Shown here: positions 31,143-40,879 of the stretch, one piece after another
Numbering within the stretch: the stretch's first letter is position 1
How the letters are laid out: each line of letters starts with the position of its first letter
DNA from: Dysgonamonadaceae bacterium
GTDB taxonomy: Bacteria > Bacteroidota > Bacteroidia > Bacteroidales > Azobacteroidaceae
NCBI GenBank assembly: GCA_031257875.1
Contig: JAIRNV010000137.1
Location: 1-62,191 of the forward strand
Length of the DNA: 62,191 nucleotides
Reading direction: 5' to 3'
Position numbers and translations under genes: made by a program
Notes under the pieces: model-generated
Seen by the model: only the letters and a program-made list of their open reading frames with translations
Told to the model about the DNA's origin: nothing
Database searches by the model: none

Positions 31143-32093
31143 ATGGGCATATTTAATTTTTTCTCTACAAATAAAAAAGAAAATCTGGATAAGGGATTGT
31201 CGAAGACAAAAGAAAATGTATTTTCAAAATTAACGCGCGTAATTGCCGGAAAATCAAAGGTTGATGAGAATATTCTGGACGAACTGGAAGAGGTTTTGAT
31301 TACTTCCGACGTTGGCGTGGAAACGACTTTGAAAATCATTGCCCGGATTGAAAAAAGAATTGCCAGGGAAAAATATATTGATTCCACAGAACTTACTCAT
31401 ATTCTCAGGGATGAAATTGCATCCTTGCTGATCGATAATCATACGGAAGAATCGGCGGATTTCGAATTGCCGGAAGGACAAATACCGTATGTAATTATGG
31501 TCGTAGGTGTGAATGGCGTAGGCAAAACGACTACCATCGGGAAGCTGGCTCACCATTTCAAAAAAGCCGGAAAGAAAGTTTATCTGGGCGCTGCCGATAC
31601 TTTCCGCGCTGCCGCCGTGGAACAGTTAACGGTTTGGAGCGAGCGCGTCGAAGTCCCCATCGTAAAGCAGAAAATGGGCGCCGACCCTGCTTCCGTGGCT
31701 TACGACACTTTGAGTTCGGCGGTTGCCAACAACGCCGACGTAATCATTGTCGACACCGCCGGTCGCCTCCACAACAAAACTGGCCTGATGAACGAATTGA
31801 CAAAAATCAAAAACGTCATGAAAAAGGTTGTTCCCTCGGCGCCGCAGGAAGTTTTGCTGGTGCTAGACGGCTCAACCGGGCAAAACGCTTTTGAGCAGGC
31901 CAAACAATTTACTGCCGCAACCGAAGTTACTGCTTTGGCTATCACCAAACTGGACGGTACGGCCAAAGGCGGCGTCGTAATCGGCATTTCCGACCAGTTC
32001 AATGTCCCTGTAAAATACATCGGTTTGGGCGAAGGGTTAGACGATTTGCAGGTATTCAGGAAACGCGAGTTTGTAGACTCTTTATTCGGATAA
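31143..32093 (+). CDS. ftsY: Signal recognition particle receptor FtsY
   Basis: GVNGVGKTTTIGKLAHHF; DTFRAAAVEQL; DTAGRLHNKTGLMNEL; TKLDGTAKGG. Confidence 0.97.
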   Translation: MGIFNFFSTNKKENLDKGLSKTKENVFSKLTRVIAGKSKVDENILDELEEVLITSDVGVETTLKIIARIEKRIAREKYIDSTELTHILRDEIASLLIDNHTEESADFELPEGQIPYVIMVVGVNGVGKTTTIGKLAHHFKKAGKKVYLGAADTFRAAAVEQLTVWSERVEVPIVKQKMGADPASVAYDTLSSAVANNADVIIVDTAGRLHNKTGLMNELTKIKNVMKKVVPSAPQEVLLVLDGSTGQNAFEQAKQFTAATEVTALAITKLDGTAKGGVVIGISDQFNVPVKYIGLGEGLDDLQVFRKREFVDSLFG

Positions 32094-32160
32094 TCCGTTT
32101 TTCCCTTTGCCGGGATTAGTGATTTGAACACAAATTCAATTGACAAAAAAAAATAATTAT

Positions 32161-32860
32161 ATGGCGCTTGAATATACAGGGACGGATAATTTGGAAGTGA
32201 TGCAAAAGGCCGAAAACTACAACGGCTTTCTTCTTTCGCTCATTATGCGGCAACAGCCTTCCATTGCGGGTAAAATGCTGGACATAGGAGCCGGCATCGG
32301 TCTTTTTGCAGAGGCAATCTTAAAAAAAGGTTACAACATACATTGCGTGGAACCGGATGCGAACCAGGCTTCACGGCTTGAAAACAAAGGCCTCACGGTA
32401 AGCGCATCCATCAACGGGATTGCGGATGAAAGTTTTGACTTTATTTATGCTTTCAATGTTCTGGAACATATAGAAGATGATCGGAAAGAGTTGGAACTTT
32501 GGGCAAAGAAACTGAAACCGGGCGGCAAATTGCTGATCTACGTGCCTGCGTTTAATCTGCTTTACTCAAGTATGGACAAGAAAGTAGGACACTTCAGGAG
32601 AGATACCGCCGGCGGCAACTGAGCCAAATGGTAGTAGATGCCGGATTAACGCCTGTCGGTGAAGCAAAATATGCAGACAGTCTCGGCTTTTTCATAACCC
32701 TGTTATACAGACTCATTTATAAGAAAAATAGGGGGGGGGAATTCTAAACGAAAGAACCCTGGTCTTCTACGATAGATACCTCTTCCCCTTAAGCAAACTG
32801 GGAGATTGTTTCCTGTATAAACTCTTGGGGAAAAATATATTTATAGTTTCCGAAAAAAAA
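32161..32860 (+). pseudogene. Class I SAM methyltransferase, frameshifted (indel near 32600 and G9 tract 32731-32739)
   Basis: MLDIGAGIGLFAEAILKKGY...; frame continues as QLSQMVVDAGLTPVGEAKYADSLGFF then, after the G tract, as ILNERTLVFYDRYLFPLSKLGD. Confidence 0.85.
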
Positions 32861-32873
32861 CGGTAAGGTCATT

Positions 32874-34202
32874 ATGAGAAAAAACAAAGTTGATATAATC
32901 ACTTTGGGCTGTTCAAAAAATCTGGTCGACTCGGAATTGCTGATGCGGCAGTTTACTGCAAACGGTTTTTCCGTTGCGCACGACGCGGAAAAAACCGGCG
33001 GGGAAATCGTTGTCGTCAATACTTGCGGATTTATAGAAAGCGCCAGGGAAGAGTCGATTAACATGATTCTCCGGCTCGGCGAAGCAAAGAAAAGCAAACA
33101 GGTACGAAAACTTTTTGTCATGGGTTGCCTTTCCGAAAGATATAAAAAAGAACTGGAAAAACTGATACCCGAAGTCGACAAGTTTTACGGGAAATTCAAC
33201 TGGAAAGAATTGCTGTCCGATTTGGGAAAACCTTATCACACGGAATTATCGTCCGAAAGAACGCTCACAACGCCGGCGCATTACGCTTACGTCAAAATAG
33301 CGGAAGGCTGCGACCGCAAATGTTCCTACTGCTCCATCCCGTTGATTACCGGTAAATACCGTTCCCGAAGCATGGAAGAAATAGAAACGGAAGTTCGCAG
33401 TCTGGCAAGTCGGGGCGTCAAGGAATTTCAACTGATTGCCCAGGATTTAACTTATTACGGACTGGATATTTACAAAAAATCCGGTATCGCGGAATTAACC
33501 GACCGCCTTTCGGATATTCCGGGTGTGGAATGGATTCGTTTACATTATGCCTATCCGGCGCAATTTCCTTTGGATTTACTGAAAGTAATGCGCGAAAAAG
33601 ATAATGTCTGCAAATACCTGGATATTGCGTTGCAACACAGCAGCGATGCGATGTTGAAAAAGATGCGGCGGCATATCACCCGCGCCGAAACCGTTGAGTT
33701 ATTGCAAACCGTTCGACGGGAAGTTCCGGGTATTCATCTTCGGACTACAATGATGGTAGGCCATCCGGGCGAAACGGATGCGGATTTTGCCGATATGTCG
33801 GATTTCATTCGCAAAATGCGGTTTGAACGTTTGGGCGCTTTTACTTATTCCGCCGAAGAAGGGACTTATTCCCACAGGAATTACAAAGACAACATTCCGC
33901 CGGAAATCAAAAACAAACGGATAGACGAATTGATGTCGTTGCAGGAACAGATTGCTCACGAAATCAATGAAAACAAAACGGGACAAACGTTGAAAGTCAT
34001 CATTGACCGCGAAGAATCCGGCTTTTATATCGGCCGGACAGAATACGATTCCCCGGAAGTTGACCCTGAAGTGCTGATGGAAAAAACACAAAAAGCAGTT
34101 GCCGGCGAGTTTTACCATGTAAAAATTACCGGAACGCAGTCATTTGATTTATTAGGAAAATTTAATACGGGTGGAGGGTCAAGGGTTAAAGGTAAAAGGT
34201 AA
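32874..34202 (+). CDS. rimO: Ribosomal protein S12 methylthiotransferase RimO
   Basis: ITLGCSKNLVDSELL; EGCDRKCSYCSIPLITGKYRSR; TRAM-like C-term. Confidence 0.95.
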   Translation: MRKNKVDIITLGCSKNLVDSELLMRQFTANGFSVAHDAEKTGGEIVVVNTCGFIESAREESINMILRLGEAKKSKQVRKLFVMGCLSERYKKELEKLIPEVDKFYGKFNWKELLSDLGKPYHTELSSERTLTTPAHYAYVKIAEGCDRKCSYCSIPLITGKYRSRSMEEIETEVRSLASRGVKEFQLIAQDLTYYGLDIYKKSGIAELTDRLSDIPGVEWIRLHYAYPAQFPLDLLKVMREKDNVCKYLDIALQHSSDAMLKKMRRHITRAETVELLQTVRREVPGIHLRTTMMVGHPGETDADFADMSDFIRKMRFERLGAFTYSAEEGTYSHRNYKDNIPPEIKNKRIDELMSLQEQIAHEINENKTGQTLKVIIDREESGFYIGRTEYDSPEVDPEVLMEKTQKAVAGEFYHVKITGTQSFDLLGKFNTGGGSRVKGKR

Positions 34203-34266
34203 AGGGTAAAAGGTGAAGGGCGACCCTTTACCCTTGACCTTTCACCCTTTACCCTTTACCCTTGAC
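34171..34266. repeat. Hairpin built from AAGGGT/AAAGGT words and their complement
   Basis: ggtcaagggttaaaggtaaaaggtaaagggt... followed by ...accctttaccctttacccttgacc. Confidence 0.85.
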
Positions 34267-34300
34267 CCGTTGCCTTTCATCATTAATCATTTATAACAAC

Positions 34301-34588
34301 ATGAACTCTACAGAATTTACTACAGCATTAGCTAAAAAATTGGAACTGTCCAGGTTAGAAGCCGGAATAAGACTGGATAATTTATTGTCCGTAATTACTG
34401 AGGAACTCGTAAACGGTCATGTAATTTCTATTGCCAACTTCGGCAATTTAGAAGTAAGGAAAAGAAAAGAAAGAGTAAGCATTCATCCCGTAACGGGAAA
34501 AAAAATGTTGCTCCCGCCCAAAATGGTAGTGAAATTTAAGCCTTCCGCATCTTTCAACAAAAAAATAAAAGACTTGAATTATGAATGA
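34301..34588 (+). CDS. HU-family DNA-binding protein
   Basis: ISIANFGNLEVRKRKERVSIHPVTGKKMLLPPKMVVKFKPS. Confidence 0.9.
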   Translation: MNSTEFTTALAKKLELSRLEAGIRLDNLLSVITEELVNGHVISIANFGNLEVRKRKERVSIHPVTGKKMLLPPKMVVKFKPSASFNKKIKDLNYE

Positions 34589-35789
34589 AATAATCAGCCT
34601 GCAGGATTTAGTCGTTCGTTTAACTGAAAAATTCAACAGCAACCCGGACGACGCCGAAACATTGGTAAAAAAATGTTTTGATATCATGGAAGAAGGTCTC
34701 GTAAATGATAAATTTCTAAAAATAAGAAATTTGGGTACATTTAAACTTGCCTGGGTAGAAGACAGTGAAAGCGTTGTCGTTTCAACCGGTGAAAAAGTTT
34801 TAATTCCGGCGCACTACACAGTAACATTTTCTCCGGATATCGAACTCTCGGAAATAGTTAACGCACCTTATGCTTCTATGGAAACTGCCGAAATAGAAGA
34901 AACCGGCTATCGGGAAAGAATCGAAGACGCATTGGACGACAGCGACGACGAAGATGAAGTGAATGAAAATTCAGCACAGTCCGGTTATTTCTGGAGTAGA
35001 CCCGAAACGCCCCAAAAACCGGAAAGCATGGTCCCGGAAGATAAACCGACAGAGCCGGGAAAAAAGCCGGAAGTAGTAGCGGAACCGGAAAAGCCGCAGG
35101 AAGAACCCGAAATCATAGAAGTCAAACCGGAAATAACGGAAAAAGTCTCCGAAACAACAGAGGTCAAACCGGAAGATAAAAAAGAAGAAAAGTTTGAAAA
35201 TGAAGAAGAGGAAGAACCGGAGTACTACGAACCGTACGATGAAGACCATAGCTGGATTCAGGCAAATAAAGGCCTCTTCCGGTTCCTTGTCCTTATTATT
35301 TCCGGATTAATTCTGTTTTTTGCCGGCCGCTATTTTTACCCCAAAATACAAACTGCATCCATAGCCGATTCGGTTTCGGTCTATTCATCTTCGACCGGTC
35401 GGACGGAACACACCGGCGCCGAAAGTCAGGAACCGGCGAAAGAAAACGATTCTGCAACAACACCGGCCGTTGATACGCAACCGAAAAATCAACCGCAGGA
35501 GACGCAAAAAGTCGAAAGGCAGCCTGCAAAAAAGCATATTGATACGCACTACACGATACTCGAGGGAGAACGGTTGAACATAATCGCTTTGCGGGAATAC
35601 GGTCATAAGGCTTTCTGGGTTTATATTTACGATGAAAACCGTGAAGTTATCTACGATCCCGACAGGATAGAGCCGGGAACGGTAATCTACATTCCTCCGA
35701 TGGAAAAATACGGAATAGATAAAGACAACCCCGAATCGGTCAATAAAGCGCTGATATTACAGCAACAATACAAAAAAGGTGAAGGGTAA
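34581..35789 (+). CDS. HU-like N-terminus, acidic/proline linker, TM, C-terminal LysM-like domain
   Basis: LKIRNLGTFKLAWVE...; acidic PEKP-rich linker; HYTILEGERLNIIALREYGHKAFWVYIYDENR. Confidence 0.8.
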   Translation: MNEIISLQDLVVRLTEKFNSNPDDAETLVKKCFDIMEEGLVNDKFLKIRNLGTFKLAWVEDSESVVVSTGEKVLIPAHYTVTFSPDIELSEIVNAPYASMETAEIEETGYRERIEDALDDSDDEDEVNENSAQSGYFWSRPETPQKPESMVPEDKPTEPGKKPEVVAEPEKPQEEPEIIEVKPEITEKVSETTEVKPEDKKEEKFENEEEEEPEYYEPYDEDHSWIQANKGLFRFLVLIISGLILFFAGRYFYPKIQTASIADSVSVYSSSTGRTEHTGAESQEPAKENDSATTPAVDTQPKNQPQETQKVERQPAKKHIDTHYTILEGERLNIIALREYGHKAFWVYIYDENREVIYDPDRIEPGTVIYIPPMEKYGIDKDNPESVNKALILQQQYKKGEG

Positions 35790-35882
35790 AAGGTAAAGGG
35801 TGAAGGGTAAAAGGTAAAGGGTACATGGCTCACCCTGCACCTTTTACCCTTTACCCTTCACCCTTTCACCCTTTACCCTTTA
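35777..35882. repeat. Second AAAGGGT-type hairpin
   Basis: aaaggtgaagggtaaaaggtaaagggtgaagggtaaaaggtaaagggt...ccttttaccctttacccttcaccctttcaccctttaccctt. Confidence 0.85.
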
Positions 35883-35993
35883 AGTATAATTAATCATTTT
35901 TAACTCGTTATGTATTTCAAACCCGATTTAGCATTTATATTTTTGCAGCGGAAAAAATGAAACATGATTTTAAAAATAAAATAAATAATTTTT

Positions 35994-36989
35994 ATGAGTC
36001 AAACAGTTGATATTCGTGAATTAAACGAAAGAATCGAAAGCAAAAGCGGCTTCGTTAATATGATTTTTATGGGCATGGATCAGGCGATTGTGGGACAAAA
36101 ACACCTGGTTGAATCTTTGCTTATCGGTCTTTTGTCGGACGGGCATATCCTGCTGGAAGGAGTTCCCGGCCTGGCAAAAACACTGGCAATCAAAACACTG
36201 GCTTCTTTGATTGACGCCAAATACAGCCGCATCCAGTTTACGCCGGACTTGCTGCCGGCAGACGTTCTCGGAACCATGATTTACAGCCAGAAAAAAGAAG
36301 AGTTTTTGGTAAAACACGGCCCGATTTTCGCCAATTTCATTTTGGCGGATGAAATCAACCGCGCTCCGGCAAAAGTGCAGAGCGCCTTGCTCGAAGCCAT
36401 GCAGGAACGCCAGGTTACCATCGGCGAAAGCACTTACAAACTTCCCAAGCCTTTTTTGGTAATGGCTACGCAAAACCCTATCGAACAGGAAGGTACCTAT
36501 CCGTTGCCCGAAGCGCAGGTAGACCGTTTCATGCTGAAAGTTGTTATCAATTATCCGAAAAAAGAAGAAGAAAAACTGATTATCCGCCAGAATATCAGCG
36601 ACAAGGCAATCGACATCAAACCGGTTTTGAAGAAACAGGAAATACTGGAAGCCCGTAAAATTGTCGGCGAAGTTTACTTAGACGAAAAAATAGAGAAATA
36701 CATTGTGGATATTGTTTTTGCAACGCGTTTTCCGCACGAACACGGACTTCCCGCGCTGAAAGACATGATTTCGTTCGGCGCTTCCCCGCGCGCCTCCATC
36801 AATCTGGCATTGGCCGCGCGCGCCTACGCTTTCATCAAACGGAGAGGTTATGTGATTCCGGAAGACATTCGCGCCGTCTGTTTCGATGTTTTGCGCCACC
36901 GCATCGGTTTGACCTACGAAGCGGAAGCCCGCAATTTGACAACCGAAGAAATTATTGCCGAAATTTTAAACAAGGTCGAAGTTCCCTGA
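35994..36989 (+). CDS. MoxR-family AAA ATPase
   Basis: LLEGVPGLAKTLAIKTLA; FILADEINRAPAKVQSALLEAMQERQVTIGE. Confidence 0.95.
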   Translation: MSQTVDIRELNERIESKSGFVNMIFMGMDQAIVGQKHLVESLLIGLLSDGHILLEGVPGLAKTLAIKTLASLIDAKYSRIQFTPDLLPADVLGTMIYSQKKEEFLVKHGPIFANFILADEINRAPAKVQSALLEAMQERQVTIGESTYKLPKPFLVMATQNPIEQEGTYPLPEAQVDRFMLKVVINYPKKEEEKLIIRQNISDKAIDIKPVLKKQEILEARKIVGEVYLDEKIEKYIVDIVFATRFPHEHGLPALKDMISFGASPRASINLALAARAYAFIKRRGYVIPEDIRAVCFDVLRHRIGLTYEAEARNLTTEEIIAEILNKVEVP

Positions 36990-37069
36990 TTTTATTTTCA
37001 TAAAAATTTAAAAACTAATGAACGGGATTTTATCCGTTACCCTCACTTTAAACCGCCGGCAGGTAAATA

Positions 37070-37150
37070 GCGTTTGCCCCACTCGGGGCAAGTCTCAAAA
37101 AACTTTTTTGGCGTTTGCTCCACTCGGGGCAAGTCTCAAAAAACTTTTTT
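37070..37150. repeat. Two tandem 41-bp copies, each with GCCCC-ACTC-GGGGC hairpin
   Basis: gcgtttgc(c/t)ccactcggggcaagtctcaaaaaactttttt twice. Confidence 0.9.
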
Positions 37151-37168
37151 TATCATAAACAAACAGAC

Positions 37169-37576
37169 ATGGCACAGTTAAAACATCCGATACAGGAAGC
37201 AGAACGTTATCTGCAAAATGCAAGAAAATTGCTGTCTGAAAAAGCGGAAAAAGACGGCGATTTTTACAATGACGGGAAATATGTAAAAATGGCGGGAAAT
37301 ACGGCATGGAACGGCGTGCTTGTTGCGCTGGATGCGGTATTGGGTGTCCGCGAAAATTTAAAGAAAGGGCAGCGCCTGGATTTTAAGGATTATCAGGCAG
37401 CCATTGTAAAAAAAGACAGTAAAATGAATAAATATTTATTAAATGCGTATGATCTTTTGCATAAATCTTTAGGTTATGATGGAGTTACCGATTATCATGT
37501 CGTACAGAAAAGTTTGAATCATGCTAAAATTATTATTGACTGGGCTAAGCAAAATTATACGGCAAAACCGCTATGA
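37169..37576 (+). CDS. DUF5618-like helical protein
   Basis: Paralogue of 46545-46991; start MAQLKHPIQEAERYLQNARKLLSEKAEKDGDFY. Confidence 0.7.
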   Translation: MAQLKHPIQEAERYLQNARKLLSEKAEKDGDFYNDGKYVKMAGNTAWNGVLVALDAVLGVRENLKKGQRLDFKDYQAAIVKKDSKMNKYLLNAYDLLHKSLGYDGVTDYHVVQKSLNHAKIIIDWAKQNYTAKPL

Positions 37577-37719
37577 ATGCATCCGTTATTCCGGGATTTA
37601 AGGCGGTAGATTTTGCTGTTGGGTTATCCGAAAAGTTTTATCGTGAAACGAAAGGCATGACTTATGCCGAGTTACAGAAATACTTAAAAGAAAGAAAAAC
37701 TGTTCAAATCGCGAAGTAA
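37573..37719 (+). CDS. 48-aa small ORF coupled (ATGA overlap) to the DUF5618-like gene
   Basis: MNASVIPGFKAVDFAVGLSEKFYRETKGMTYAELQKYLKERKTVQIAK; absent from ORF track because short. Confidence 0.6.
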   Translation: MNASVIPGFKAVDFAVGLSEKFYRETKGMTYAELQKYLKERKTVQIAK

Positions 37720-37733
37720 AGTGAATTTACCGA

Positions 37734-38603
37734 ATGGAGACAAGTGAATTATTAAAAAAAGTAAGACAAATCGAAATTAAAACGCGCGGATTATCCAGCA
37801 ATATTTTTGCCGGACAGTATCATTCCGCGTTCAAAGGCCGGGGGATGGCTTTTTCGGAAGTTCGGGAATACGAGTTCGGCGACGATATCCGCGACATCGA
37901 CTGGAATGTTACCGCACGATATTCAAAACCCTACATAAAAATTTTTGAAGAAGAACGAGAACTCACCGTCATGCTTTTGATAGACGTTTCGGGAAGCCGG
38001 AATTTCGGCACGGTCGAAACGCTGAAAAAAGACATGATTGCCGAAATCGCGGCCACCCTTGCTTTTTCGGCGCTTCAAAACAACGACAAGATTGGCGTTG
38101 TCTTTTTTTCAGACGGCATAGAAAAATTTATCCCTCCTAAAAAAGGACGGAAACACATTCTCTACATCATCCGCGAACTCATTGATTTTGAGCCCCGGCA
38201 TACCAATACCGATGTCGGACAGGCGCTGAAATACCTGACCAATGCCATCAAAAAACGCTGTACGGCATTCGTTTTTTCCGATTATATCAACAAAAAGGAT
38301 TATCAGGATGCGCTCACAATTGCCAACAAAAAGCATGATATTGTAGCCATTCAGGTTTACGACAACCGCGAAACGGAAATGCCGAAAGTCGGGATAGTAA
38401 AAATAAAAGACGCCGAAAGCGGAATCGAAAAATATGTCGATACGTCTTCTTTCAAAGTGAGAACGGCTTACCGACACTGGTGGGAAAACCGCCAGGCGGA
38501 AATGCACAACGCTTTCAAACGGAGCCGTGTGGACGCCGTTTCGATTCGCACGGACGAAGATTACGTAAAGGCGCTGATAGGATTGTTTAACATACGCAGT
38601 TGA
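37734..38603 (+). CDS. DUF58 domain protein of the Bat operon
   Basis: FKGRGMAFSEVREYEFGDDIRDIDWNVTARYSKPYIKIFEEERELTVMLLIDVSGS. Confidence 0.93.
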   Translation: METSELLKKVRQIEIKTRGLSSNIFAGQYHSAFKGRGMAFSEVREYEFGDDIRDIDWNVTARYSKPYIKIFEEERELTVMLLIDVSGSRNFGTVETLKKDMIAEIAATLAFSALQNNDKIGVVFFSDGIEKFIPPKKGRKHILYIIRELIDFEPRHTNTDVGQALKYLTNAIKKRCTAFVFSDYINKKDYQDALTIANKKHDIVAIQVYDNRETEMPKVGIVKIKDAESGIEKYVDTSSFKVRTAYRHWWENRQAEMHNAFKRSRVDAVSIRTDEDYVKALIGLFNIRS

Positions 38604-38613
38604 TTGAAAAACA

Positions 38614-39594
38614 ATGAAGAAAAATAACCGGATAAAAATGGTTGCCTGCATGGCCGGCTGGTGGATAGGCATTTTCTCTGTGCCCGCCCAGCCTCCTGTT
38701 ATCAAAGCGGTGATGGATTCCACCCATATTTTTATCGGGCATCAGACACAGATTCACGTGGAAGTTGCAGCCGGTAAAAATCAAACACTGCAAATTCCCC
38801 TGATTGCCGATACGCTGATGAATGGCGTAGAAGTGCTGTCCGTCTCGAAAATCGACACTACCGATTTGGGAAACAACAGAATCCAGTTGAAATATCATTA
38901 TTTAATTACCTCTTTCGATCCTGCCCTGTATCTGTTGCCGCCATTCAAAGCGGCCGCCGGAGCGGATACGGCTTATTCCGAATCGTTGGCGTTGAACGTT
39001 TCGACGTTGCCGGTAGATACGGTATCCAAACAGTTTTACGACATCAAAGGCGTTGTCTGGCCGAAACTTGTCTGGACAGATTACCTTCCGCTAATTATCG
39101 GAATTATCCTGGGTTTGGGACTCCTTGCGTTGATTGCTTTTATTGTTTACCGCCGGATAAATAATAAAACTGTTATCCCTTTCCTGAAAAAAGAAGAACC
39201 TTATATCCCTCCTTATGAACGGGCTATCAGGGGTTTGGACGGCGTAAAAGCCCAAAAATTATGGCAGACGGGAAAAGTGAAGGAGTATCATTCCGATATT
39301 ACGGATATTTTGCGGAAATACATAGATGAACGCTTTGATGTTCCGGCTCCGGAAATGACTTCCGGCGAAATACTGGATCAATTAAAGGGACACAGCGATG
39401 CGGATGCTTCCCGCGACAACCTGAAACAGATTCTTATTCTGGCCGATTTCGTGAAATTTGCCAAATACAATCCGCTTCCCGACGAAAACGAATTAAGTCT
39501 GATGAATGCGTATTTATTTGTCAATCATACGAAAAAAGAAGAATTGCCGGCGGAAGAAAATGAGAAAAAAGAAGTAAATGAAACAGTCAATTAG
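38614..39594 (+). CDS. Bat-operon membrane protein
   Basis: Signal peptide, one TM, KEYHSDITDILRKYIDERFDVPAPEMTSGEIL (also similar to end of BatD). Confidence 0.75.
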   Translation: MKKNNRIKMVACMAGWWIGIFSVPAQPPVIKAVMDSTHIFIGHQTQIHVEVAAGKNQTLQIPLIADTLMNGVEVLSVSKIDTTDLGNNRIQLKYHYLITSFDPALYLLPPFKAAAGADTAYSESLALNVSTLPVDTVSKQFYDIKGVVWPKLVWTDYLPLIIGIILGLGLLALIAFIVYRRINNKTVIPFLKKEEPYIPPYERAIRGLDGVKAQKLWQTGKVKEYHSDITDILRKYIDERFDVPAPEMTSGEILDQLKGHSDADASRDNLKQILILADFVKFAKYNPLPDENELSLMNAYLFVNHTKKEELPAEENEKKEVNETVN

Positions 39595-39604
39595 TTTATA
39601 AGTA

Positions 39605-39770
39605 ATGCAAAATAAACAAGATATAACAGTTGTAAGTTTTTCCTCCGTGTTACTCCGTGAAATTCCCTCTGTGAAACTCCGTGTTTAATTATTTTAACAC
39701 AGAGTTTCACAGAGGGAATTTCACGGAGTAACACGGAGTTGATTGCTGCACGTTATTTATTTTTTATCCC
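39605..39770 (+). repeat. Dispersed palindromic repeat, copy 2
   Basis: Same element as 13004-13130, opposite orientation; internal ctccgtgttactccgtgaaattccctctgtgaaactccgtgt hairpin. Confidence 0.85.
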
Positions 39771-39784
39771 TAAACTGAAAAAAT

Positions 39785-40768
39785 ATGGTTTTTGCAAATC
39801 CTGCCTGTTTATGGCTCCTGCTTTTACTTCTCCCGATGATTGGATGGTACATTTGGAAATTGCGCAAATCGCAAGCCTCTATCCAACTGTCATCTTTGGA
39901 AGGATTTGAAAAAGCGCCGAACACTTTCCGGATTTATTTGCGCCGTCTTCCGTTCATATTCCGGATGCATGCGCTTGCTTTTCTGATTGTTGCCATGGCG
40001 CGTCCGCAAACAACCGACCGGTGGAATACGGAAACAACCGAAGGCATCGACATCATGATGAGCCTCGATATTTCGTCCTCCATGCTGGCGCAGGACTTGA
40101 AGCCCGACCGCTTGAAAGCCGCCAAAGACGTAGCCGCATCATTCGTCAACGGTCGTAGAAACGACAATATCGGTCTGGTGGTTTTCTCCGCCGAAAGTTT
40201 TACCCAGTGCCCACTGACTACCGACCACGCGGTTTTGTTGAATCTCCTGAAAGACGTAAACTGCGGAATGATCGAAGACGGAACGGCTATCGGACACGGC
40301 CTGGCGACCGCAGTCAGCCGTCTGAAAGACAGCAAAGCGAAATCAAAAGTGATTATCCTGCTGACCGACGGCACCAACAATCGCGGGGAAATTGCTCCCG
40401 TCACAGCCGCTCAAATTGCTCAAGCCTACGGAATCAGGGTTTACACGATTGCCGTGGGAACGGTTGGCGAAGCGCCCTATCCTGTGCAGACAGCGCTCGG
40501 CGTGCGGACACAAATGGTGAAAGTGGAAATTGACGAAAAAACGTTGACGCAAATTGCTCAAATTACCGGCGGCCGCTATTTCAGGGCAACGAACAATAAA
40601 GCCCTGGTCGAAATTTACAAGGAAATTGACCGGATGGAAAAAACAAAAATGAGTGTGCAGGAATACAGCAAAAAGCAGGAAGAATACGGCCGTTATGCAA
40701 TGTGGGCGATGATTTTCTTCCTGCTGGAAATCCTGTTGAGGTATACGATATTAAAAAATATTCCATAA
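39785..40768 (+). CDS. batA: VWA-domain aerotolerance protein BatA
   Basis: MMSLDISSSMLAQDLKPDRLKAAKDVA; VIILLTDGTNNRGEIAP. Confidence 0.92.
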   Translation: MVFANPACLWLLLLLLPMIGWYIWKLRKSQASIQLSSLEGFEKAPNTFRIYLRRLPFIFRMHALAFLIVAMARPQTTDRWNTETTEGIDIMMSLDISSSMLAQDLKPDRLKAAKDVAASFVNGRRNDNIGLVVFSAESFTQCPLTTDHAVLLNLLKDVNCGMIEDGTAIGHGLATAVSRLKDSKAKSKVIILLTDGTNNRGEIAPVTAAQIAQAYGIRVYTIAVGTVGEAPYPVQTALGVRTQMVKVEIDEKTLTQIAQITGGRYFRATNNKALVEIYKEIDRMEKTKMSVQEYSKKQEEYGRYAMWAMIFFLLEILLRYTILKNIP

Positions 40769-40837
40769 ATTCAGATGTATTTCAAATTGTCACAGTCGTT
40801 ACTGGATCGCAGTCGTCATTGCGAACTGCGTAGCAGT

Positions 40838-40879
40838 GAAGCAATCCAGAATAGGCATAATCCATGTCTGGATTGCTTC
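40838..40879. repeat. Palindromic interspersed repeat (gaagcaatccaga...tctggattgcttc), preceded by GTCATTGCGAACTGCG
   Basis: 13-bp arms 40838-40850 / 40867-40879. Confidence 0.85.
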
